64,000 bases of DNA, taken from the NCBI GenBank assembly GCA_023014365.1, contig JAEBUN010000021.1:310001-374000 (forward strand), in the 5' to 3' direction. The position numbers and the translations under genes are program-made. This DNA is from Lepiota brunneoincarnata (Eukaryota > Basidiomycota > Agaricomycetes > Agaricales > Agaricaceae). The notes below the pieces were generated by a model. The model saw only the letters and a list, made by a program, of their open reading frames with translations, searched no databases and was not told where the DNA came from. The first letter of the stretch is position 1. Each line of letters begins with the position of its first letter. Below, piece after piece: positions 44,765-56,269 of the stretch.

Positions 44765-46380
44765 ATGCCACTGACTCGCAATGTTTGGCATGAAGTGCTC
44801 GAGTATTTCCGGTGGGACAACGAATACAAGCTCAAACGCGAAAAGCGCGCGAAGAGGATGTGTGCCCTCAATATGGCGCTCCTTTCTCCATCACTGACGT
44901 CCATTGCACTCGACGTGCTTCGGATGAGGATGGACTCGTTAGAGCCTGTAGTTCGGGTCATCAATTCCTCCGTATCCCCGCTGGAAAATACATATATTGA
45001 GGAATGGCTGGTTGAAGATAACGGTAACGACATTAGGGAGTATTATTGGGTGAGCTCTCTTGCACTTCTTGATGTACTCGTGGCTGATTGTAAGCGTACA
45101 CCGATAGAAGTTGGAAAGACCGATTGAAGACGGGACAGTACGTTCTCGCGTACAAAGATACCTGGGTCGGATAAAAACTTTCTGCATCGATGGCCACACA
45201 TACACAACGGAAATGTACTTATGGCCTATGCTCGCAACATGTTTTGGGCGTAATGGATTTCTCCTTCTGAATTTGCGGAGGCTCGAGCTGAGCTTGGGGA
45301 CGTTTTTGGATTTTCCTATGGTTACCTAACTAATCCCGATCCTTTCTCCTGCAATGACAAGCCTCAAGCCAGACGGTTATTTCGACACTGGTGCAGTGCA
45401 GACGTTATTCAGATTGCTCAAGTCCCACGGGTGTGGGCTGAAGAGGATTGACGGCGTCGGGTGTTTCTCGCCGGATCTCCTCCTTACATTGAAGTTTTTC
45501 AAGGAACTGGTCTTTGTCCATTTATAACGGACGGGGCACCCTACAGCAGGATAATTGGTTTCCCCTTTCTCAGATCCTGAACCAATCCACTTCTCTGACC
45601 ACGCTTCGGATCCTTCTCAAGGAGTCACTGGATTGTGGGGCATCAGTTCACAACTCCACTCCGGAGAGTCTCCACCTTGAAGGAAATGCCGACGCGTTGC
45701 AGAATTTCCTATTGAATCACCTGACGTCATCCTCTCTCCACACTCTATCATTGCAGGTTTCTGGGCGTGGTAATGTATCCTGGGAACACATATGCAAACG
45801 AGCCGCTTCGAACTTCTCCTATCTCCACTCTTTCACTCTAGCTTCGCGTCATAATCACCCACTGCTACTGCAAGACCTCCTGCCGATCCTGTCAAAGCAA
45901 TTGACGGAGCTTCGGTTACATTTTAATTCCAAACAATTGACCACGGATGATCTCTTGGTGAAGTTGAAGTCATTACCAACAAATCTCTGCACACTGTCGA
46001 TCGACGCCTATGAGCAAGCGCCCTTTTGCGCTTCAACTTTGGTTCCACTATCCCAACTACCTCATCTTTATAGTCTCAGGCTTAACTTGGACTTCACATT
46101 CCTTCTTGCTCCGCTGCCTGCTACCGGTCTCTCATCGAAGAGCAGACTAGAGAAATTCTATACCCACCATCGTGAAGGCTCTGTCACCACAACGGAGTTG
46201 GCCATGCTCGCCCAAAATCTGGTTACTCTGTTCCCGAGACTCACAGCCACCGGACGCCTCTCCACGGAGGATGGAAATCTCGGTGCATGGATAATCATCG
46301 AAGAACTCAGGTACTCTAGGGTTACTACTTCTGTCTTTAGTCGAAGCTCGAGCTTCCTGCTATCTCTATTTATGTCTTGA
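44765..46380 (+). pseudogene. F-box/LRR-like family B copy B4, stop and frameshift
   Basis: Exon 1 reads MPLTRNVWHEVLEYFRWDNE and ends YYW before the conserved GTGAGC intron. Exon 2 opens LERPIEDGTVRSRVQRYLGR. In-frame TAA occurs where other copies have ...VIHLIPI (about 45327-45329), and a small deletion near 45508-45515 shifts frame before SIYNGRGTLQQDNWFPLSQI. The rest (to 46380) is open with LRR-like repeats and an extended C-terminus (SSSFLLSLFMS). No R1 repeat precedes it; a P450 fragment does. Confidence 0.75.
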
Positions 46381-47383
46381 AGCGATGATGTGGAATGGGC
46401 AAGGAGCCCGGTCTCATGCACGCATGACCAGCGAACCGAATGTTCCGGTTCACCAGTGGTCCCAGTAGTTACACAATGTTTTGTTGATTTATGACCGGTC
46501 GTAATGGCAAATGCCGGCATTCAGGCCTATGTAATCCAGTTGTTAGTTGAATGATTTATGAAGATTCCAACATCTTTCTTGGATGGCCTCAGTGCAGGAA
46601 CGCTATATTGTTCCCTGCGCATCCTTCTAGCTCATCGGTCTGCTCTTTGGGCCTTCATATATTTAGGTGGAGTGAGAATGCTGTTGGATCGTATTATGTC
46701 AGAGGTGCCCGTTCCTTGTGTGGTTTGTATGGAAAGAATGTTCAATGCGAGCGCCGGCAGTAGTAAGGAGTATAAGCTGAAGTGCAAACGGCAAATAAGA
46801 GACCAGGGAAAAGACTCATCACAATGGCCTTGTAGTCAAAGCGCTCCAAATTGAAACCCCGAATACCTGCCAGCCATTGGCTCAAATTATAGGACAGCTG
46901 TTGAATTTTCGTAAAGCTAAACGACCTCTTTTTCCTATTCCCGAATCAGACAGTCATCGTTCCTCCTCAGGAGGCAGTCACATTGATCATATGGCGGCTC
47001 GGTCAAAGAGGACCCCTGGGAATACCCATATAAGTCGGAGGTGCCGGCCCCAATAAATTTTGTCCGTTCGCTCTGCTGGGAAGCCACAATTTTCCTTCCA
47101 CCCGCCTCCAACCTCTTAGCAAATTTCTTCCAGTTGTTGGCCTAACACATGACCACCTCGTCTGGCCTATGGGCTCTGACTTGAGGCACCTAGGCTTTTG
47201 TCCGGTCCTGATGAGGGCCCCAAAGTCCAGATTTGTCTTGTCTCCAACCTCTGACCTTAGTGGATATTTTCCGGCTCCCCACCGTGAGAATCGTGCCGTT
47301 AAAGATAATCTACCCCACAACACTCCATCCGTCATCTGAAACAAACTTGGGGTGCCTCTGACATTCCAAAGGTATTTGCTACA
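46381..47383. other. Intergenic between B4 and B5
   Basis: No gene recognised. About 46965-47015 resembles 57250-57300 upstream of relic B8 (shared GTTGATCACATGGCG-like words). The ~50 bases before 47384 match the other family B leaders; 47020-47320 is not found elsewhere in the window and may be an insertion in the B5 promoter. Confidence 0.4.
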
Positions 47384-48951
47384 ATGCCCCTGACTCACGA
47401 TATCTGGCATGAAGCGCAGGTACGACATCGCAATCGATTCCAGAAGTGAAATGCAGGCGAAAAGGGCAGGTATCCTGAATATAGCGCTCCTTTCTCCATC
47501 ATTGACATCCATTGCACTCGACGTGCTTTGGATGACGATGGACTCGTTGGAACCTGTGATCCAGGTTGTCAATTCCTTCACATCCTCGCCGGAAGACACA
47601 TATATTGGAGAAGTGGAGGTTGAAGATGATGGGGATATGCGGTATTACTGGGTGGGCTCTCATGCTTTTCTTGGTATTCTCATAGCTGATTGCAAGCCTA
47701 TGCGCATAGAAGTTGGAAAGACCAATTGAAGATGGGGCAGTATGTTCTCTTGCACAAGAATATCTGGGTCGGGTACAGACTTTCTGCATCAGTGGCAGGA
47801 CATACATGGCGGGAATGTACCTATGGCCTATTCTTGCAATGTGCTTCTGCCGCAACAGATTTCTCCTTCCGAATTTACGGAGGCTCGAGCTGAACTTGGA
47901 CGAGTTGACTTTGCCTCTTGTTATCCATCTAATTCCGATCCTTTCCCCAGCAATAACAAGCCTCAAAATGGACGGTAATTGGGACCCTAGTGTAGTGGAC
48001 ACGTTATTCAGATTGCTCGGGTCCCACAGGTGTGGGCTGAAGAGGATTGACGGCCCCGGGTATTTCCCACCAGATCTCCTCCTTACATTCAAGGACTTGA
48101 AGCATATGTCCATTTATTATGGGGAGGACGCTGTAGAACAGAAGCATTGGTTCTCCCTTTCTCATATCCTGAACTAATTTGCTTCTCTGACTTCCCTTCG
48201 GATCTTCCCTGATATGTCGCTAGATCGCGGAGCATCCCCATTTCACAACTCCACTCTGGAGAACCTCCACCTCGAAGGTGATGGCGATGTGTTGCAGGGG
48301 TTCCTGTTAAATCAGCTGTCGTCGTCCTCTCTACCCACTCTATCAATGGAGTTTTATGAGCAAGATATTTTATCCTGGGAGCACATATGCAGACAAGCCG
48401 CTTCAAACTTCCCCCGTCTCCACTCTTTCACTCTAACTTTGCACTACAATCCCACACAGCGTGCACTATTACCGCATGACATCCTGCCAATTCTATCAGA
48501 GCGATTGACGGAGCTTCGGTTATCATCGGTGTCCCACCAATTGAAAACAGACGATCTCTAGGTGATGTTGAAGATATTACCACCAAATCTCCGCATATTG
48601 TTGATCGACGGCGAAGACCAAGTACCCTTTTGCGCTTCAACTTTGGTTCCACTATCCCAACTACCTCATTTATGCAGTCTCAGCCTTCACTTGGACTTCA
48701 CGCTCCTTCTTGCTCCACTGCCTGCCACTGGCTTCTCATTGAAGAGCAGACTAGAGAAAGTCCGTACCCACTATTGTATAGGCTCTCTCATGGTAACAGA
48801 GATGACCATGCTCACTCAAAATCTGGTTACTCTGTTCCTGAGACTCACAGCCACCGGACACTACTCCACGGAGGATGGAAATCTCGGTGCACAGGAAATC
48901 ACCAAACAACTCGGATGTAGAGTTGCCACCTCTGTCTTTGGTCGAACGTGA
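47384..48951 (+). pseudogene. F-box/LRR-like family B copy B5, multiple lesions
   Basis: Starts MPLTHDIWHEA, then about 14 bases present in sister copies (encoding VLEYFRY) are missing, shifting the frame. The correct frame resumes as LNIALLSPSLTSIALDVLWM. Exon 2 (LERPIEDGAVCSLAQEYLGR) is interrupted by TAA near 48175 (after SLSHILN) and TAG near 48559 (within QLKTDDLLV). The C-terminus to 48951 (TSVFGRT) is otherwise preserved. Three independent lesions make this a clear pseudogene. Confidence 0.8.
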
Positions 48952-49359
48952 ATACTCGATGAGGTGCAACTATCATCGTGCGTGTGCATGCATGGATAGT
49001 ATAAGACGAGATAGGAGCGGGGAGCGGAAACTGACTGGTCTTGCATTCTTCTATAATTGATGCTATGAACTGACTATGATATGTCTGCCTTTCATGACTG
49101 GCGATGGGAAAATATCATACAAGCTCCTCGTTTCCACGTTTCTGTCGTGTGTTTCAGTTTACTGCTATTTACCCTTGCACTGTGAGGGTCTAGATAGCGT
49201 TGACATTCTTAACTAAGTGAGTCAACAAATTTGGTTATGGAAGAAAAACAAGGGTTGTTCAACGGGGCTCGGTACTGGGGATGGGGGGGATGGGGCTTGA
49301 GGAAAGCCTTGGAGATCCCAGGTGGTGAGCCAAGGAAGGTATACTATACCCAAATCGCA
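48952..49359. other. 3-prime flank of B5
   Basis: Matches the 3-prime flanks of B3, B6 and B7 to about 49200. No APH copy follows this gene, unlike B6 and B7. Confidence 0.45.
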
Positions 49360-49870
49360 TATAATCTGGGCATGAGTTCTACGGGCAACCTGCGCGTGCA
49401 ACTCACAGACAGAGCAACCACGTTGGGGGTCAGGTCGGGCTCTGCCGTGGGGACACTGATTGATGTCCACCCTCTGCTGCGACGCGTAGCGACGTGGCTC
49501 CCATTTATCTTGTACCCATACAAGTCAACTTTGTCCCTAGTAAGCGCTGCCCTCAAGTGGGCGTCCTTACACTCAATATCTCACTTGGATGATCACGAAG
49601 CAGGACACCACGTTCCCTTTGCATCTTACTTGGTTCATCAATCTGCCCCTCAGGTTTGAGTTGAATGACAATGAGGCGTTCCAACCATCGTTCGATCAAC
49701 CTGAGGATGTTGTTGTATCATTTTGTACAGGAGGGAGTGTACATGTAGAGGATGCCATTTCCTATGGCGTAGCTATGGGGGGAGGAGACTTCTATGTTGA
49801 AAGAACTCACAGACGGCAAAGAGTATCCTGCAGAAATCCGGGATATTTCTAAGGTTTTCGCATAAAATCG
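49360..49870 (+). repeat. Dispersed repeat R1, long form, upstream of F-box B6
   Basis: Closely similar to 52835-53395 over its length. The right part also matches 41095-41370 and, inverted, 28100-28370. The left part includes CAACTCACAGACAGAGCAAC, seen again at the P450/B4 junction (44702-44722). Confidence 0.6.
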
Positions 49871-50106
49871 TAGGTGAGCTTTTAGTCTTGAACCGCACTC
49901 CTGATGCTTCAGCTAGAGTGGCGGTGATGCTATATATTTAGCAATGAATAGATCACATGTAGCCGGCGCTCTTTCCTTTTTGCTTGATTCCCATCGGGCT
50001 AGGTTGCACTCCTTCTCCTCCAATAAGACGATCTACCTCATAACAGCCCATGCATCATCCGCAACGAACTCGGGGTGTCTCTGCCATTTCAAAGGCATTT
50101 GCTACT

Positions 50107-51692
50107 ATGCCCCTGACTCACGATATCTGGCATGAAGTGCTCGAGTATTTTCGGTACGACATCGCAAACGATTTCAAAAGCGAAGTACACGCGAAACGGA
50201 TGGGCATCCTCAGTATAGCGCTCCTTTCTCCATCACTGACATCCATTGCACTCGATGTGCTTTGGATGAGGATGGACTCGTTGGAACCTGTGATCCAGGT
50301 TGTCAATTCCTTCGCGTCCTCGTTGGAGGACACATATATCAGAGGAGTAGAGGTTGAAGATGACGAGGATATAGCGTATTATTGGGTGAGTTCTCTTGCT
50401 TTTCTCGGTGTCCTCATAGCTGACTGCAAGCCTATGCGCATAGAAGTTGGAAAGACCAATCGAAGACGGGACAGTACGTTCCCGTGCACAAGAATATCTG
50501 GGTCGGGTACAAACTTTCTGCATCAGTGACGAAACATACACAGCGGAAATGTACCTATGGCCTATACTTGCAACGTGCTTTGGCCGTAACGGATTTCTCC
50601 TTCCGAATTTGCGGAGGCTTGAGCTGAACTTGCAGGACGTGACTTTGGGTTTGCCTCTTGTCATCCCCCTAATCCCGATCCTTTCCCCTGCAATGACAAG
50701 CCTCGAGATTGACAGTTCCTTCGACACTGATGCAGCGCAGATGTTATTTAGATTGCTCAAGTCCCACCGGTGTGAGCTGAAGATGATTGACTACGCTGGG
50801 TATTTCTCGCCGGATCTCATCCTTACATTGAATCCTTTCAAGGACTTGAAGTGCTTATCCATTTATTATGGGGGGGATTCCATACAACGGGAGAATTGGA
50901 TCCCCCTTTCCCGGGTCCTGAACCAATTTACTTCTCTCTCTACACTTCGGATTCTTCTCGATATGTCACCGAATCGTGAAGCATCCCTGGTTCACAGCTC
51001 CACTTTGGAGAGCCTCCACCTCGAAGGAGATACCCGACGCGTTGCATCATTTCCTGTTAAATCAGCTGGTGTCGTCCTCTCTCCGCACTCTATCGTTGGA
51101 GATTTCTGGGCGTGGTAATGTATCCTGGGAACACATATGCAAACGAGCCGCTTCGAACTTCCCCCGTCTCTACTCCTTCACTCTAACTTCGCATTACAAT
51201 CACCCACTGCTACTGCAAGACCTCCTGCCGATCCTGTCAAAGCAATTGACGGAGCTTCGGTTAAAATTTATATCCCAACAATTGACCACGGATGATCTCT
51301 TGGTGATGTTGAAGCTATTACCACCAAATCTCCGCACATTGTCGATCGATGCCTTTTATCAAGCGCCCTTTTGCGCTTCAACTTTGGTTCCACTATCCCA
51401 ACTACCTCATTTATGCATTCTCGACCTTCACCTGGACTTCACGTTCCTTCTTAACCCACTGCCTGCTACCGGTCTCGCATCGAAGAGCATGCTGGAGAAA
51501 TTCCATACCCACCATCGTGAAGGCTCTCTCACCGCAACGGAGATGACCGTGCTTGCCCAAAATCTGGTTACTCTGTTCCCGAGACTCACAGCCACCGGAC
51601 GCTACTCCACGGAGGATGGAAATCTCGGTGCACAGAAAATCATCAAGCAACTCAAATATAGAGTTGCCACCTCTGTCTTTGGTCGAACGTGA
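50107..51692 (+). pseudogene. F-box/LRR-like family B copy B6, single-base frameshift
   Basis: Exon 1 50107-50385 (MPLTHDIWHEVLEYFRYD...YYW), 58-nt intron (GTGAGT...CATAG), exon 2 50444-51692. Exon 2 is 1249 nt, one more than a multiple of three. Alignment with sister copies places an extra C in GATACCCGACGC (about 51031-51040), turning LEGD-x-DAL into LEGDTRRVA. Frames before and after are completely open and end KIIKQLKYRVATSVFGRT. An alternative start (50050, MHHPQRTRGV) is in frame. A single sequencing error would restore a full-length gene, so pseudogene status needs read-level support. Confidence 0.65.
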
Positions 51693-52328
51693 ATTTCTGT
51701 TGAGGTGTAACCCCCATCGTCCACGTGCATGTCAGGATAGTATGGAATGAGATAGGAGCGGGGGAGCGGAAACTGAGTGGACTTGTGTTCTTCAATAGAC
51801 GATGTTTTGGAATGACTGATATACTTGCCGTTCATGACTGGTGGTGGGAATTTATCATACAAGCTCCTTCTCCTCTCCACGTTTCTGTCGTGCGTGTTTG
51901 AGCTTACCGCTATTTACTCCCGTGTCTTTAGGTAATGATGTGAGACGAGCAAGGAGCCCGGCCTCATGAATGCATGATCAGCAAGTCGAATGGGACAGAT
52001 ACGTGGCCATTGTGATATCCGGTGAGACGGATAAGCCTTGCTCGGGGATTGTTGCAACCACACCAGAGGCGGTGATAGTTCCAATAAGCATCAGCTTCTC
52101 TCTCAGCCCAATCTATCTGAGTAACATCAGAACAGTGGCTATACTTTCAACCACCATAACGCCCTTGTCTGAACATGTACATTCTCTCCGTGCTCAACTG
52201 CTGCTTCTTCCAACTTAATCCCACTAAATGTGGTATCATGGCATAGGCCTGAATTGATAGATGATCGTCAGAACTGCATTTGCGCTCGAACAGAAAACGC
52301 TGCAAAGAACTCACTGTTCTTCCATCCT
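51693..52328. repeat. Convergent spacer of unit B, copy after B6
   Basis: 51700-51900 is the common family B 3-prime flank. 51985-52320 matches 55930-56270 and, inverted, 25290-25640. It contains an open frame (51970-52218, VEWDRYVAIVISGETDKP) conserved in the other copies. Confidence 0.55.
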
Positions 52329-52800
52329 TCACTTCATCAAATCATCCTTGAGCGATCGATATCCCTCCCCTGACTCCCCCCTCAACTCCTGGTCATCCAT
52401 CGTTTCCACCCTATTCAGCCAATCACGTACCCCACCCCTCCTGAAATCATTACACAGCAGCACAGCAGCATAAAAATTATTCTTCAACCTGCTCGTCTGG
52501 TACATATATATCCATTCATGCCGGAACTGTGTCTTCTCCCACTGACGCAAGTGTTCAAAGTAGGCCGTGTCCGGTTCACCATCCTCGGCTTTGGAATAGC
52601 CCTCTACTTGAGGCTGTTCGGTGCGGGAGCGTCCCCGGAGGAACGAAGGAAGTGTGCATGCGTGCTAAAGAGGCACCGCTGAGCCACACTCCCAGTCAAG
52701 AATGCCTACCAACCACCCAGAGTTGTATATCAGCAAATTGTGAAATGATATTTCGTCGCGATGGATGACTGAAAGGACCATCGTTGGGGGACGGGGGAGG
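52329..52800 (-). pseudogene. 3-prime half of an APH phosphotransferase copy
   Basis: Minus strand. Starting around 52800 the DNA encodes, across a frame change, the catalytic loop (DEISFHNLLI), GILDWEC, then RQWEKTQFRHEWIYMYQTSR and VLLCNDFRRGGVRDWLNRVE to the stop at 52329 (DDLMK). The N-lobe and acidic insert are absent, replaced by the R1 repeat at 52835. It faces F-box B6 as the intact APH faces B2. Confidence 0.75.
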
Positions 52801-52834
52801 GATGGTCTCACAGCCGCAGTAACCGTTACACCAA

Positions 52835-53395
52835 ATCGCATATAATCGGGGTGTGGGTTCTACCGACGACCTGCGCGTGCAACTCGCAGACAGAGCGACT
52901 ATGTTGGGGGTCAGGTCGGGGTTCTGCCGTGGGGACACCAGTTGTTTTCTCCCCTCTGATGCGACGCGTAGTGACATGGCTCCTATTCACCTTGTACCTC
53001 CACAAGTCAACTCTGTCCCTAGTAAGGGCTGCCCTCAAGTGGGCGTCCTTACACTCAATATCTCACTTGGATTATCATGAAGCAGGGACACCACGTTCCC
53101 CTTGCAGCTTACTTAGCTCATCAGTCTACCCCTCGGGTTTGGGTGAGGTGACGATGAGGCGTTCCAACTATTGTCCGATCAACCTGAGGATGCTGTTGTA
53201 TCATTTTGTATAGGAGGGGGTGTACACGTAGGGGATGCCATTTCCTATGGCATAGCCTATGTGGGGAAGATATTTCCAAGTTGAAAGGACCCACAGATAA
53301 CAAAGGTCATGCCACCCAAGGTGTAAATTGCGAGCAGCAAATGCAGAAGTCTGAAGTATCTGTCATATTCTCAAATAAAATCATAGGTGTGTAAA
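52835..53395 (+). repeat. Dispersed repeat R1, long form, upstream of F-box B7
   Basis: Near-parallel to 49360-49870. Its left edge coincides with the truncation point of the APH fragment, suggesting recombination at this repeat. Confidence 0.6.
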
Positions 53396-53640
53396 GATAT
53401 AGAACGTATATATTCAGCCTCGACACGAGAGCCGAAGTATAACTACATGAATGGTACAGTATTCATATCTACACTGCTCTACAAGTGATTGCCTAGAAGA
53501 TAATAAGCACAATAGAAAGAGGTAACAATAAGGACGGCAGGAACATAGGTAACGCTCAAAGAGCGAGCCGTAATCGTGGAGTAGAAATGTACAGCGGGAC
53601 TCGGAACGCGTTTGCGAACCTCAACAAGGTGAGCCTTTTT
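53396..53640. repeat. LTR-like remnant, partial
   Basis: Resembles the 20112-20460 element: ATATTCAGCCTCGACACGAG, GAAGTATAACTACATGAA and AATAAGCACAATA are shared with small changes. It appears inserted between R1 and the family B promoter in this unit only. Confidence 0.45.
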
Positions 53641-53878
53641 TTCTCGGACCGCGCTCCTGGTGCTTCAGTCGGAGTGGCGGTGATACTATACATTTAACAA
53701 CTAATAGATCATACGTGGCCGGCGGTCTTTTCTTTTCACTTGGTTCCCACTACACTCCTACCCCCCCCAACAAGACGTGATAATCGTACCCTGCCCACGA
53801 AAATCCACCTCACAACACTCCATGCATCATCCGACACGAGCTCAGGGCGCCTCTGCCATTCCAAAAGCATCTACTACA

Positions 53879-55462
53879 ATGCCTCTGACTCACGATATTT
53901 GGCATGAAGTGCTCGAGCATTTTCGGTATGACAGCACAAACGATTTCAAAAGCGAAGTACACGCGAAACGGATGGGCATCCTCAGTATAGCGCTCCTTTC
54001 TCCATCACTGACATCCATTGCACTCGATGCGCTTTGGATGAGGATGGACTCGTTGGAACCTGTGGTCCGGGTTGTCAATTCCTTCGCGTCAGAGCTGGAA
54101 GAGACATATATCAGGGGAGTGGAGGTCGAAGATGACGAGTACATAGGGTATTATTGGGTGAGTACCCATGCTATTCTCGGTGTTCTCGTAGCTGATGTAA
54201 GCCTACGCCCATAGAAATTGGAAAGACCAATTGAAGATGGGATGATACGTTCTCGCGCACAAGAATATCTGGGTCGGATACAAACCTTCTGCATCAGTGA
54301 CGAAACATACGCACCGGAAATGTACCTATGGCCTATACTTGCAACGTGCTTTGGCCGTAACGGGTTTCTCCTCCCGAATTTGCGGAGGCTCGAGCTGAGC
54401 TTGCAGAACGTGCCTTTGGCTTTGCCCCTAGTTATCCATCTAATCCCTATCCTTTCCCCCACAATGACAAGCCTCGAGATAAACGGTTCCTTCCACAATA
54501 GCGCAGCGCAGGTGTTATTCAGATTGCTCAAGTCCCACGGGTGTAGGCTGAAGAGGTTTGACTACGCCGGGTATTTCTCACCGGATCTCATCCTTACATT
54601 GAAGACTTTCAAGGAATTGAAGTCTTTGTCCGTTTACTATAGACGGGATGGCGTACAACGGGAGAATCGGTTTCCCCTTTCTCAGATCCTGGACCAATTT
54701 ACTTCTCTGACTACACTTCGGATTCTTCTCGACGCGTCACTGGATCGTGGAGCATCCCCATTTCACAGCCCTACTCTGGAGAGCCTCCGCGTCGAAGGAG
54801 ATAACGACACATTACAGGAATTCTTGTTATATCAGCTGACGTCGCCCTCCCTCCACACTCTATCATTGGGGATTTCTGGGCCTGGCAAACTATCCTGGGA
54901 GCACATGTGCAAACGAGCCGCTTCGAGCTTCCCCCATCTCCACTCCTTCATTCTAACTTCGTATTATAATCACCCACTGCTACTGCAAGACCTCCTGCCG
55001 ATCCTGTCAAAACAATTGACAGAGCTTCGGTTAAATTTTGTATCCCAGCAATTGACCACGGATGATCTCTTGGTGATGTTGAAGTTATTACCACCTAATC
55101 TCCGCACATTGTCAATCTCCGCCCGTCATCAAGCGCCCTTCTGCGCTTCAACTTTGGTTCAGTTATCGCAACTACCTCATTTACGCAGTCTCAGCCTTCA
55201 CTTGGACTTCACATTCCTCCTTGCTCCACTGCCTGCCCAGACTGGTCTCTCATCGACGAGCAGGCTAGAGAAATTCCATACCCACCACCGTGAAGGCTCT
55301 CTCGCGGCATCGGAGACGACAGTGCTCGTCCAAAATTTCGTTACCCTGTTCCCGAGACTTGCGGCCACCGGATGCGACTCCAGTGAGGAGGATAAAACTC
55401 TCGGCGCACAGAAAATCATCAAACAACTCGAATATAGAGTTGCCACCTCTGTCCTTGGTTGA
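53879..55462 (+). CDS. F-box/LRR-like protein, family B copy B7 (only lesion-free copy)
   Basis: Exon 1 53879-54157 and exon 2 54215-55462 join across a 57-nt intron (GTGAGT...CATAG) to give 508 aa; an in-frame upstream ATG (53822, MHHPTRAQGA) would give 527. F-box-like N-terminus MPLTHDIWHEVLEHFRYD, then IALLSPSLTSIALDALWM. The body has LRR-like units every 25-50 residues (LRRLELSLQN, LKRFDYAGYF, LKSLSVYYRR, LHTLSLGIS, LTELRLNFVS, LRTLSISARH, LRSLSLHLDF) and ends KIIKQLEYRVATSVLG. Family role: recognition subunit of an SCF ubiquitin ligase, target unknown. It is preceded by R1 and followed tail to tail by a deleted APH copy, an inverted mirror of the 24-28 kb pair. Confidence 0.8.
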
Positions 55463-56269
55463 AAGTGAATTTTTGTTGGACTGCAACCCCCGTTGTGCAT
55501 GTGCATGTCGGGATAGTACGAAACATGTTAGGGAGCGGGGAGCGGAAACTGACTGGACTTGCATTCTTCTATAGTTTTGATGCCTCGGAATAACTACGAT
55601 ATGTATGACTGGTGGTGGGAATTTATCATACAAGCTCCTTCTCCTCTCCGCGCTTCTGTTGTGTGCTGTTTCAGTTCACACCCGTGCCTCATATCAACGA
55701 AGCCAACAGCTGAACAAAGTGGCAGTTTGGAGGGCTCACGGATATTCAACAATGTAAAGATACTCAATACCAGATAGTCATGTTGTGTCAGTGTCAGCGA
55801 TTTCGCCGTAGCATTCATTTGGAGAGAACCAGAAATTGTTGTCCAAGAAGCCAATGCAAACCAGACACCCCCTCAATCTGGCAACGAACTTTGAGGCATT
55901 ATATACCCTTAGAGCAACAACAAACCAAGCAAAATGGGAAAGATACGTGGCCATGATATCCGATGAGACGGAAAAGCCTTGCTCGGGGATTTTTGCAACC
56001 ACACCAGAGGCGGTGATAGTTCTAATAAGCATCAGCGTCTCTCTCAGCTCAATCTATTCGAGTAACAGCATAGCAATGGACATACTTTCAACTACCACAA
56101 CACCCTCGTCAGACCTTGCACTTTCTCTTCGTGCTCGACCACCGCTCCTCCCAACTTAATCTCACGAGACATGATAATATGACATAGGCCTGAATTGATA
56201 GATGACCGTCAGTACGGCATTCGTGCGCAAACAGAAAACGCCGCAAAGAACACACCTTTCTTCCATCCT
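55463..56269. repeat. Convergent spacer of unit B, copy after B7
   Basis: 55463-55660 is the common family B 3-prime flank. 55690-56260 is an inverted match of 25290-25830. The plus strand holds a 107-codon open frame (55836-56159; core AKWERYVAMISDETEKP ... ATTPEAVIV ... LLPT) conserved in the other two spacers. Confidence 0.55.

Noticed and set aside
41910..55462. RIP-type mutation as the cause of family B decay
   Set aside because: The visible lesions are mixed indels, deletions and a T-to-C change, not a consistent C-to-T bias.
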